Shown here: piece after piece, positions 1 through 5,750 of the stretch
Numbering within the stretch: position 1 is the first letter of the stretch
Layout: every line of letters starts with the position of its first letter
From: Maccoyibacter sp900556645
Lineage (GTDB): Bacteria > Bacillota > Clostridia > Lachnospirales > Lachnospiraceae
Assembly: GCA_958349535.1 (NCBI GenBank)
Contig: CATWDJ010000037.1
Coordinates: 1-13,630, forward strand
Direction of reading: 5' to 3'
DNA: 13,630 nt
Notes under the pieces: model-generated
The model's database searches: none
What the model saw: only the letters and a program-made list of their open reading frames with translations
Told to the model about the DNA's origin: nothing
Made by a program: the position numbers and the translations under genes

Positions 1-56
1 TGGAAGTACAGCAATGTATGGAGCTGACTGTTACTAATCGGTCGAGGGCTTGACCA
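1..56 (+). rRNA. 23S ribosomal RNA, 3' end (partial)
   Basis: The first bases match the conserved last segment of bacterial 23S rRNA (helices near the 3' end, including the ACTAATCGGTCGAGGG stretch and the GCTTGACC end that pairs with the 23S 5' end). The rest of the gene lies upstream of the window. The exact mature 3' end is estimated to within a few bases from the end of the conserved CTTGACC block. Recognised from memory of the family, not by alignment. Confidence 0.9.
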
Positions 57-261
57 AAAGCGGAGAAAGACGGTATTGTCGAATCAGACAGACAGAGACG
101 AAGTAATTCGTGGAAGTCTGGATGATGAAGACAAGGAAGTTTTGCGGAGCAAAAACATCGAGAAGAAATGAAGCGTAAGCGGAATGGATTCGAGATGACC
201 GGCTTTCAGAAACAATCAAAGTAAACCTCGGAAATCTGTATGAAGTTTTGAAGGTATATAT
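57..261 (+). other. rRNA operon distal spacer, no 5S recognised
   Basis: This 205-bp transcribed spacer joins the 23S 3' end to tRNA-Trp. It holds a small hairpin (ACGAA-GTAA-TTCGT, 98-111, with flanking CAGAC/GTCTG that can extend it), which is plausibly a processing stem. It also holds the TGAAGTTTTGAAGGTA stretch (240-255), of a kind I associate with clostridial rRNA spacers. No sequence resembling 5S rRNA is visible here. The open frame on the minus strand across this spacer has no ribosome binding site or family resemblance and is not called. Confidence 0.7.
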
Positions 262-334
262 AGGGATATAGTTCAGTTGGTAGAACGTTGGTCTCCAAAA
301 CCAAATGTCGAGGGTTCGAGTCCTTCTGTCCCTG
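262..334 (+). tRNA. tRNA-Trp (anticodon CCA)
   Basis: A full cloverleaf can be drawn. The acceptor stem AGGGATA (262-268) pairs with 327-333 with one G-T pair, and the discriminator is G334. The D stem is GTTC/GAAC. The anticodon stem TTGGT/ACCAA (288-292/300-304) encloses the loop CTCCAAA with anticodon CCA at 295-297. The T arm contains GGTTCGAGTCC. CCA is not encoded. It follows 23S rRNA directly and ends just before a terminator, so it is most likely processed from the rRNA transcript. Confidence 0.97.
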
Positions 335-340
335 CTTATA

Positions 341-380
341 AATCCTTTAAACTAATAATTAGTTTAAAGGATTTTTTGTA
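341..380 (+). terminator. Intrinsic terminator of the rRNA/tRNA-Trp operon
   Basis: AATCCTTTAAACTAAT (341-356) is perfectly complementary to 358-373 and is followed by a T run (372-377). The stem is about 14-16 bp, AT-rich but long, with a tiny loop. It lies 6 bases after tRNA-Trp, so it ends the rRNA operon transcript. Because the stem is symmetric it may also work from the other side. Confidence 0.9.
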
Positions 381-404
381 TTTTTAGAAAAAACATGATA
401 TGAT
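376..404 (+). promoter_or_regulatory. Probable sigma-A promoter for the 141-residue protein gene
   Basis: TTGTAT (376-381), a 17-base spacer, and TATGAT (399-404). The -10 is 5/6 consensus, while the -35 keeps only the TTG. The -35 overlaps the T run of the preceding terminator. The predicted start near 411 would leave a leader of about 20 nt containing the GGAAAGGA ribosome binding site. Confidence 0.6.
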
Positions 405-431
405 GGAAAAAAATACGGAAAGGATAAATTT

Positions 432-857
432 ATGAAATCAGAGAAACAGGAAGTATGGGAAGCGTTAGAGGCAGGAAAAAGAGCATTGAACAGTTTGTTA
501 GAAGCCAAAAGCAGTTTGTCCACGGCGAAAGGATTTGGTATCTGGGATATGTTGGGCGGCGGTTTCGGAGCAGGGTTCTTTAAGCATGCGAAGCTGCAGG
601 ATGCCTCCCGGGAAGTAGAAAATGCAAAGATGGATATGAGAAGATTTCAAAAGGAATTGGCAGATGTAAATATGACCTGTAACTTGAACATGGATATAGG
701 AGGTTTTCTTACCTTTGCAGACTTCTTTTTTGACGGAATTCTTGCAGATGTGTTGGTACAGTCCCGAATGAGTGATATGGGAAAACAGCTAGATGAGGCA
801 ATCGGACAGGTACGCCATGTGGTAAATGAATTAGAGCAGATTTATGCAAGTTATTAA
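432..857 (+). CDS. Conserved-type hypothetical protein, 141 aa
   Basis: I do not recognise a named family, although the segment GFGIWDMLGGGF resembles uncharacterised Firmicute proteins I have seen. What is visible: an amphipathic, charged N-terminal helix (residues 1-32), a glycine/aromatic hydrophobic stretch (34-50), a charged helix rich in E/K/R (51-80), a second hydrophobic aromatic stretch (88-110, FLTFADFFFDGILADVLV), and a C-terminal helix with heptad-like spacing (115-139). There is no signal peptide and no clear full-length membrane span. The two hydrophobic patches between coiled-coil-like helices suggest a helical bundle that oligomerises or touches the membrane (inference). The start is ATG 432, with GGAAAGGA at 418-425. 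It is monocistronic between the rRNA operon terminator and convergent larE. Confidence 0.85.
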   Translation: MKSEKQEVWEALEAGKRALNSLLEAKSSLSTAKGFGIWDMLGGGFGAGFFKHAKLQDASREVENAKMDMRRFQKELADVNMTCNLNMDIGGFLTFADFFFDGILADVLVQSRMSDMGKQLDEAIGQVRHVVNELEQIYASY

Positions 858-880
858 GTAATACAACTTTTAGTGTGGTA

Positions 881-1624
881 TCAACGGGTAGTTGTATCCA
901 ATAATACTTGAGAAAAATAAGGGGAAAACGCACGGCGTATTTCCTCTATTTTTTGTTCTGCAAGAGAATATTCTTCTGCGGTTACCTGAAGAAGTCCACC
1001 ATAATCTCTGATGCGGACACGAAAATCGTGAAATCCCATTTGAAAAAGGAGCATTTCACAGTGTTCTACAGATTTAAGAAGCTCATCGGTAATTTTCTGA
1101 CCGGTGGGAATTCTGGTGGCGAGACAGGCATATGCGGGCTTGTTCCATGTAAATAAACCGGCTTCTTTGGAAAGACGGCGTATTTCTTCTTTTGTAAGAC
1201 CACATATACGAAGTGGTGAAAGGACAGAAAGTTCTGTGAGAGCTTTCATGCCGGGTCTGTCAGATACTTCATCTGAGGCATTGGTGCCGTCTAAAAGGAC
1301 GGAGAAACCGGATTGCAGAGCAAAATTTGAGATTTCTCTAAAAATGCGTTTTTTACAATAATAACAGCGGTCTGTGGGATTGGAAATCACAGAGTGTTCT
1401 GTAAGAATGCTTCCCTCTATGATTTTTAACGGTATGTGATACATTTGACAGAAACGTTTTGCGTCATCTAATTCAAACTCCGGCTGAAATTCACTATGAT
1501 AATAAATGGCCAGCAGATTAGCACCGGACTGCTTTGCCGCATAAGCTAAATAAGAAGAATCCACACCACCGGAAAAACCCAGAGCAACTTTGGGATATTT
1601 TGAAAAAAAATCAGTTAAATTCAT
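881..1624 (-). CDS. larE: LarE-type ATP-dependent sulfur transferase, 247 aa
   Basis: Family: PP-loop ATPases that adenylate and thiolate the pyridinium dinucleotide precursor during synthesis of the nickel-pincer nucleotide cofactor of lactate racemase and related enzymes. The P-loop-like SGGVDSS lies at residues 18-24. Other conserved blocks are FQPEFELDDA (46-55), NPTDRCYYCKKRIF (82-95), LLDGTNASDE (110-119) and KPAYACLATRIPTG (162-175). Cys87 and Cys90 (CYYC) plus Cys167 form the three-cysteine set linked in some LarE proteins to a [4Fe-4S] cluster; Cys167 occupies the place of the sacrificial cysteine of Lactobacillus plantarum LarE. A start at ATG 1624 is chosen over the longer frame to 1735, because AGAAAGGA precedes it, homologues begin at this MNL..FF point, and the longer frame would run through the promoter. 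No larA, larB or larC is in the window. Confidence 0.93.
   Translation of the reverse strand: MNLTDFFSKYPKVALGFSGGVDSSYLAYAAKQSGANLLAIYYHSEFQPEFELDDAKRFCQMYHIPLKIIEGSILTEHSVISNPTDRCYYCKKRIFREISNFALQSGFSVLLDGTNASDEVSDRPGMKALTELSVLSPLRICGLTKEEIRRLSKEAGLFTWNKPAYACLATRIPTGQKITDELLKSVEHCEMLLFQMGFHDFRVRIRDYGGLLQVTAEEYSLAEQKIEEIRRAFSPYFSQVLLDTTTR
920..954 (+). terminator. Intrinsic terminator inside the 3' end of larE
   Basis: AGGGGAAAACGC (920-931) pairs with 935-947 as a 12-pair stem (one G-T pair, one bulged A at 939). The loop is ACG and the tail is ATTTTTT (948-954). It lies 63 bases past the stop of the plus-strand 141-residue gene, for which it is the likely terminator, although the bases are coding sequence of convergent larE. 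On the minus strand the same stem is followed by TTATTTTT, so it could act weakly in both directions. Confidence 0.7.
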
Positions 1625-1667
1625 AAGAGAATCCTTTCTGTACGTATAAAAAACACAAGATATGTTT

Positions 1668-1696
1668 ATTATAGAGGGTAGCAAAATAGACGTCAA
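1668..1696 (-). promoter_or_regulatory. Sigma-A promoter for larE
   Basis: Read on the minus strand: TTGACG (1696-1691), a 17-base spacer, and TATAAT (1673-1668). The predicted transcript start is near 1661, giving a leader of about 37 nt before ATG 1624 with AGAAAGGA as ribosome binding site. Only one -35 base deviates from consensus. Confidence 0.85.
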
Positions 1697-1925
1697 GAAG
1701 GGAAAAGAAGGAGGAAAATTGCATATTATACACAAAGGAAATTTTATGAAAAGAGCAAAAACAACAAAAAATCAAGAGCTTAATTGTGCAGTTTTTACAT
1801 GAAATTACGAAAATCACGAAAAAAAACGGAAATTTTATTTCAAATGATAAGAAGTTGGTGTAATATGGGAAAAACTATTGTAAAAGGTGTGTAAAAATAA
1901 AAAGAAGTTTAGAAACAGTTAAAAG
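1697..1925. other. AT-rich intergenic stretch between divergent promoters
   Basis: These 229 bases are very A-rich on the plus strand and lie between the larE promoter and the promoter of the HPr-like gene. I see no RNA gene, no clear terminator and no operator palindrome. One small plus-strand frame with a good Shine-Dalgarno sequence (1719-1802, TTG start, 27 codons) exists but has no recognisable product or promoter, and it is not called as a gene. Confidence 0.5.
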
Positions 1926-1954
1926 TTGACAATTAATGGAAAAGATGGGATAAT
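1926..1954 (+). promoter_or_regulatory. Sigma-A promoter for the HPr-like gene
   Basis: TTGACA (1926-1931, perfect), a 17-base spacer, and GATAAT (1949-1954, 5/6). The predicted start near 1961 leaves a leader of about 47 nt with AAAGGGATGAGGTG before ATG 2008. Confidence 0.85.
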
Positions 1955-2007
1955 TCTCTACTAGAATAAAGTGGTAGTACCAATATTAGTGAAAGGGATG
2001 AGGTGCA

Positions 2008-2235
2008 ATGAGCGAGAAGAAGATCAGACTTCAGAGCAGAGAGGAAGTTCAGAACTTTGTAGAAGCTGCCGCAAAATGTAATTTTGATATTGATATTTCC
2101 TATGATCGTGTCTTGATTGATGCAAAATCCTTTTTAGGAGTTTTAGGCTTAGGTGTATCGAGAGTCTTGACAGTGCAGTATTCCGGTAAGGACAGTGAGT
2201 TTGAAAATGTAGTACAAAAATATGTAGTTGCCTAA
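2008..2235 (+). CDS. HPr-like protein lacking the phosphocarrier histidine, 75 aa
   Basis: The length and the KSFLGVLGLGV segment (residues 40-50) match the HPr/Crh fold; in Bacillus HPr the equivalent is KSIMGVMSLGI with Ser46. Aligning by eye with a constant offset of five places Ser41 at the regulatory Ser46 position and Ser10 at the phosphocarrier His15 position. The HARP active-site motif is absent. Such a protein cannot carry PTS phosphate from enzyme I but could still be a target of HPr kinase or bind a CcpA-type regulator, as Crh does in Bacillus (inference). It is a single-gene transcript with its own promoter and terminator. ATG 2008 is preceded by GAGGTG. The HPr-like fold is likely; the role is unknown. 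Confidence 0.85.
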   Translation: MSEKKIRLQSREEVQNFVEAAAKCNFDIDISYDRVLIDAKSFLGVLGLGVSRVLTVQYSGKDSEFENVVQKYVVA

Positions 2236-2264
2236 GAAAAAGCGTAGTACATAAGATAAATATG

Positions 2265-2303
2265 CTCTATGGTCGTGATTTATGACCATAGAGTTTTTAT
2301 TTT
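2265..2303 (+). terminator. Intrinsic terminator after the HPr-like gene
   Basis: CTCTATGGTC (2265-2274) is perfectly complementary to GACCATAGAG (2284-2293), with a 9-base loop and a tail TTTTTATTTT (2294-2303). It lies 29 bases past the stop codon. An upstream in-frame ATG of the next gene (2282) lies in the loop, which argues against that start. Confidence 0.93.
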
Positions 2304-2328
2304 ACAGAAAAGATTTTTCTTGTATAAT
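2301..2328 (+). promoter_or_regulatory. Sigma-A promoter for the nuclease-helicase gene
   Basis: TTTACA (2301-2306, 5/6), a 16-base spacer, and TATAAT (2323-2328, perfect). The -35 begins in the terminator tail of the previous gene. A start near 2335 would leave a very short leader of about 13 nt that holds GAGG (2337-2340) just before ATG 2348. Confidence 0.75.
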
Positions 2329-2347
2329 AAAAGAACGAGGAAAATCT

Positions 2348-4711
2348 ATGGAAGAAAAAAATCAGTCAGAAACAAAATTAAATATAAAAATATCCGTGCG
2401 GAATCTTGTGGAGTTTATTTTGCGTTCCGGTGATATAGATAACCGCAGAAGTTCAGCGGCAACGGCGGAGGCTATGCAGGAGGGTAGCAGAATCCACAGG
2501 AAAATCCAGAGGAGGATGGGAGCCTCTTATACGGCGGAGGTTCCTTTGAAGATAGAACTTGAGGAAGAAAAATATTGTATCGTCATAGAGGGAAGAGCCG
2601 ATGGTATCATCCGTGAGGAGGAAGTCACCATTGATGAAATCAAAGGTGTATATATGGATTTATCCTATCTGGAGGAACCTATAGGAGTACATTTGGCACA
2701 GGCAAAATGCTATGCCTATATCTATGCCAAGCAGAACCAGCTGGAAACCATTCATGTCCAGATGACATATTGCAATCTGGACACAGAGGATATCCGGCGT
2801 TTTACAAGTACCTATACCTTTGAGGAACTTCACGTATGGTTTACGGAGGTTTTGGCGGAATACAAAAAATGGGCGGACTTTCAGTATGAGTGGCACAGAA
2901 CACGACAGGAGTCCATTGCGGATTTGCCATTTCCTTTTACCTATCGGGAGGGACAGAAGGAATTGGCGGCGGATGTCTACCGTACGATTAATCGAAAAAA
3001 GAACCTTTTTATTCAGGCACCTACAGGAGTGGGGAAAACCATTTCCACAATCTATCCGGCAGTAAAAGCCGTGGGGGAGAATCTGGCAGATAAGATTTTT
3101 TATCTGACTGCAAAAACCATAACGGGAACGGTGGCGTTGGAAGCCTTTGAACAGCTGCGGCGGCAGGGACACCGTGCAAAAACCCTTACCATTACGGCAA
3201 AGGAAAAGATGTGTCTTTGTGAGGAGATGGAGTGTAATCCGGACCATTGTATCTATGCTAAGGGACATTATGACCGGGTAAACGATGCCGTGTTTGAACT
3301 GTTGCAAAATGAGGATGTTCTGGTACGGGAGGTGTTTTTGGAGCAGGCGGAAAAATGGAAGGTCTGTCCCTTTGAACTTTGTCTGGATACCGCAACATGG
3401 TCAGATCAGATTATCTGTGATTACAATTATGCATTTGACCCCAATGTTTATCTGAGACGTTTTTTTTCAGAGGGGGTAAAGGGAGACTATATTTTTCTGG
3501 TGGATGAGGCACACAATCTGGTGGAACGGGGACGCAGCATGTACAGTGCGGAACTGATAAAGGAAGATTTTCTGCGGGCAAAGAAACTGATAAAGCCCTT
3601 TAACGGAAAAGTTGCCTCAGAATTGGATAAGTGCAATAAGATTTTACTGGGTTACAAGAGGGAATGTGAAAATTATAAGCTATACGAAAATATCTCCAAT
3701 TTCGTCTTTGCACTGATGCGGTTCGGAGCTGCGGCAGATACCTTTTTACAGAAAAATATAGAATTTCCGGGGAAAGAGGAGTTTATGGATTTGTACTTTG
3801 CAGTACGCCATTTTCTCAATATGTATGAGCGGGTGGATGAAAACTATGTGACCTATGGAAGACTTCAGGAGGATGGCAGCTTTCTGCTGAAGCTTTTCTG
3901 CGTAAATCCGTCCGTCAACTTGCAGGAATGCATTGACAGAGGACGCAGCACCATCTTTTTTTCAGCAACCCTGCTGCCTATCGGGTACTACAAAAAACTA
4001 CTGAGTACGGCAACGGACAACTATGCCATCTATGCTCACAGTACCTTTGAAAAGGAGCAGAGCTGTCTGATTATCGGCTCCGAGGTCAGCAGCCGATACA
4101 CTCGCAGGAATCCCATGGAATACGGAAAGATTGCAGAATATATCCGCCGTATTGTGTTGGCAAAAAAGGGAAATTATATGGTGTTTTTCCCTTCCTATAA
4201 ATTTATGGAAGCAGTTTATGAACAGTTTCTTCCTTTGATTCTAAAGGAGGCAGACTGCATGATGCAAACCAATGGAATGAAGGAACAGGAACGGGAGGCT
4301 TTCTTGGAGAAATTCTCGGAACAGCGGGAAAAATCTCTGGTGGGATTTTGCGTGCTGGGAGGAATTTTCGGAGAAGGAATTGATTTGAAAGAGGATTTGC
4401 TCATTGGAGCCATTATCGTGGGAACCGGGCTTCCCCAAGTGGGAAATGAGAGGGAGATTCTGATGCGGTATTTTGAGGAGCAAGAGGGAGAAGGCTTCGA
4501 TTATGCCTATCGCTATCCGGGAATGAATAAGGTGCTGCAGGCGGCGGGACGGGTCATCAGAACCAAGGAGGATAAAGGAGTGATTGCTCTTTTGGATGAG
4601 CGGTTTCTACAAAAAGAATACCGCAGACTCTTTCCGAGAGAATGGGAAGAATATGCGGTATGTACACGGGAAAACGTGGGAAAAGTGTTAGAAGATTTCT
4701 GGCGGGAGTAG
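2348..4711 (+). CDS. PD-(D/E)XK nuclease domain fused to DinG/XPD-type Fe-S helicase, 787 aa
   Basis: N-terminal RecB/Cas4-like nuclease domain (about residues 14-180): His50 in GSRIH, Asp85 in EGRADGI, Glu97-x-Lys99 in TIDEIKG, and a QxxxY motif at Gln118-Tyr122, so the catalytic set looks intact. Superfamily 2 helicase of the XPD/DinG branch (about 195-787): Walker A APTGVGKT (224-231), a cysteine cluster for a [4Fe-4S] site (candidates Cys289, Cys291, Cys296, Cys301, Cys340, Cys345), DEAH box 386-389, SATLLP (539-544), GGIFGEGIDL (671-680) and motif VI QAAGRVIR (731-738). The family unwinds DNA 5' to 3'; the added nuclease suggests flap or end processing in repair or replication (inference). 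The start is ATG 2348 with GAGG upstream; the longer frame from 2282 begins inside a terminator loop. The 3' end overlaps the convergent LysR gene by 24 bp. Cytoplasmic. Confidence 0.92.
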   Translation: MEEKNQSETKLNIKISVRNLVEFILRSGDIDNRRSSAATAEAMQEGSRIHRKIQRRMGASYTAEVPLKIELEEEKYCIVIEGRADGIIREEEVTIDEIKGVYMDLSYLEEPIGVHLAQAKCYAYIYAKQNQLETIHVQMTYCNLDTEDIRRFTSTYTFEELHVWFTEVLAEYKKWADFQYEWHRTRQESIADLPFPFTYREGQKELAADVYRTINRKKNLFIQAPTGVGKTISTIYPAVKAVGENLADKIFYLTAKTITGTVALEAFEQLRRQGHRAKTLTITAKEKMCLCEEMECNPDHCIYAKGHYDRVNDAVFELLQNEDVLVREVFLEQAEKWKVCPFELCLDTATWSDQIICDYNYAFDPNVYLRRFFSEGVKGDYIFLVDEAHNLVERGRSMYSAELIKEDFLRAKKLIKPFNGKVASELDKCNKILLGYKRECENYKLYENISNFVFALMRFGAAADTFLQKNIEFPGKEEFMDLYFAVRHFLNMYERVDENYVTYGRLQEDGSFLLKLFCVNPSVNLQECIDRGRSTIFFSATLLPIGYYKKLLSTATDNYAIYAHSTFEKEQSCLIIGSEVSSRYTRRNPMEYGKIAEYIRRIVLAKKGNYMVFFPSYKFMEAVYEQFLPLILKEADCMMQTNGMKEQEREAFLEKFSEQREKSLVGFCVLGGIFGEGIDLKEDLLIGAIIVGTGLPQVGNEREILMRYFEEQEGEGFDYAYRYPGMNKVLQAAGRVIRTKEDKGVIALLDERFLQKEYRRLFPREWEEYAVCTRENVGKVLEDFWRE

Positions 4712-5578
4712 TTTTAAAAACTCTTCCGTGGAAGGAGATACCGGCAGGTTGGGATTGATGGATGCCACCAACTGCCGAGTAGGCATGGTCTCCTTGGTGG
4801 AAAGTACAAACAAATCCCGGGATTGTCTGGTAAGACAATAATCAGGGATAAATGCGATTCCCAATCCGATTTTTGCCAAATCAATGAGCAGATCATTACT
4901 GCTGAGTTCGATTTCAGGAACCAGCTCCAACTGGTGCTGCAAAAAGAGATTGTGCAGGTATTCGCTGGTGGTACTTTTCCGGTCTAACATCAGGATGGGA
5001 TATTGCTGCAAATCCGCAAGGGAAACCTCCTGCGTAGTCAAATCAAAGTAAGACGGGTTTGCAATAAACACATCCGAAAAGTTCAGGACGGTTTTCTGGA
5101 TGTAGGAATGGTTCAGTCTTGAGTTAGGGAAGTTGGTAACAATCAAATCCACCTTGCCCTGTTCCAGCAAATCCACACAGCTTAAAGAAGTGGCATTGGT
5201 AACCTTGATAGGTACGTTTGGAAACTTCTTGTGGAATTGTTTGAGATAGGGAACCAGAAAATAACGGCAGATGGTATCGCTGGCTCCGATGTGAAGCTGT
5301 CCCAGACCCAGAGTGGTGGAATCCAAAAGTTGATTTTCTCCCCGTTGAATTAGGTTCATTGCCGGTTCAATATGTTTTAACAGGACTTTTCCGGCAGGTG
5401 TCAGTTGTACCTTTTTGGTGCTGCGGATAAAAAGAGGCTGTCCCAATTTTTTCTCCAGAGTCTTGATGGACTGGCTGACCGCAGACTGGGAGATAAAAAG
5501 CTGTTTGCTTGCCGCTGAGAAGCTTAGGGAAGAGGCAACATAGTAAAAAACCTTATATAATTCATAATTAATGTCCAT
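4688..5578 (-). CDS. LysR-family transcriptional regulator, 296 aa
   Basis: Classic LysR architecture and length. The N-terminal winged helix-turn-helix spans residues 3-60 (SFSAASKQLFISQSAVSQS at 19-37, then LEKKLGQPLFIR). A linker helix follows to about 88, then the periplasmic-binding-protein-like effector domain (92-296) beginning GQLHIGASDTI. ATG 5578 is preceded by AAGGAG on the minus strand. It is transcribed away from the tetR-oxidoreductase-hypA unit and shares its control region, so by the usual LysR habit it may regulate that unit as well as itself (inference). The effector is unknown. The stop codon lies inside the end of the convergent helicase gene (24-bp overlap), and no terminator is obvious between them. 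Confidence 0.95.
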   Translation of the reverse strand: MDINYELYKVFYYVASSLSFSAASKQLFISQSAVSQSIKTLEKKLGQPLFIRSTKKVQLTPAGKVLLKHIEPAMNLIQRGENQLLDSTTLGLGQLHIGASDTICRYFLVPYLKQFHKKFPNVPIKVTNATSLSCVDLLEQGKVDLIVTNFPNSRLNHSYIQKTVLNFSDVFIANPSYFDLTTQEVSLADLQQYPILMLDRKSTTSEYLHNLFLQHQLELVPEIELSSNDLLIDLAKIGLGIAFIPDYCLTRQSRDLFVLSTKETMPTRQLVASINPNLPVSPSTEEFLKLLPPEIF

Positions 5579-5621
5579 AGGATTCTCCTTATATGAGATT
5601 GATTAATAAGTATATAAGTTT

Positions 5622-5650
5622 ATTATAAATAGCACTTATAAATAAGTCAA
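5622..5650 (-). promoter_or_regulatory. Sigma-A promoter for the LysR gene, with a candidate autoregulatory repeat
   Basis: Read on the minus strand: TTGACT (5650-5645), a 17-base spacer, and TATAAT (5627-5622). The -10/spacer region contains TTATAA-N7-TTATAA (5623-5641), an AT-rich dyad of the size bound by LysR proteins. The dyad is only a candidate, because AT-rich repeats arise easily here. Confidence 0.8.
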
Positions 5651-5686
5651 TGTAGGAAAAAGAAGAACAAATAATATAGGAATAAT

Positions 5687-5715
5687 TTGACAAATGACCA
5701 ATGGTCAACTATAAT
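5687..5715 (+). promoter_or_regulatory. Perfect-consensus sigma-A promoter for tetR and the downstream unit
   Basis: TTGACA (5687-5692), exactly 17 bases, and TATAAT (5710-5715). Both hexamers are perfect consensus. The spacer carries one palindromic operator and a second copy follows immediately after the -10, as expected for an intrinsically strong promoter kept off by a repressor. The leader to ATG 5751 is about 30 nt and holds GAAAGGA. Confidence 0.93.
5695..5707. promoter_or_regulatory. Operator copy 1 (TGACC-AAT-GGTCA) in the promoter spacer
   Basis: A perfect 13-base palindrome with 5-base arms and a 3-base centre, placed between the -35 and -10 of the tetR promoter. Same arms as the copy at 5720-5732. 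Likely bound by the adjacent TetR protein; bound repressor here would block RNA polymerase. Confidence 0.85.
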
Positions 5716-5719
5716 TAAA

Positions 5720-5732
5720 TGACCGGCGGTCA
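5720..5732. promoter_or_regulatory. Operator copy 2 (TGACC-GGC-GGTCA) at the transcript start
   Basis: The second perfect palindrome has arms identical to copy 1 and a different centre (GGC), which shows that the arms and not the centre are conserved. Its middle is 25 bases from the middle of copy 1, and it covers the predicted transcription start. The two copies bracket the -10. Confidence 0.85.
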
Positions 5733-5750
5733 ATAAAAGAAAGGATTATT

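Noticed and set aside
34..219. Minus-strand open frame in the rRNA spacer
   Set aside because: It overlaps the 23S 3' end and transcribed spacer and has no ribosome binding site or recognisable protein features.
861..897. ATACAACT/AGTTGTAT inverted repeat between the 141-residue gene and larE
   Set aside because: The 21-base loop and the lack of a T run make it a poor terminator. The hairpin at 920-954 is much better.
1625..1735. Longer start for larE (37 extra residues)
   Set aside because: The extension runs through a TTGACG-N17-TATAAT promoter and has no family resemblance. ATG 1624 has a good ribosome binding site.
2282..2347. Longer start for the nuclease-helicase (22 extra residues)
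   Set aside because: The ATG at 2282 is in the loop of the preceding terminator and upstream of the predicted promoter start. ATG 2348 has GAGG in place and begins the recognisable domain order.
2660..3307. 215-codon minus-strand open frame inside the helicase gene
   Set aside because: It is a shadow of a well-supported gene; it has no family resemblance or ribosome binding site.
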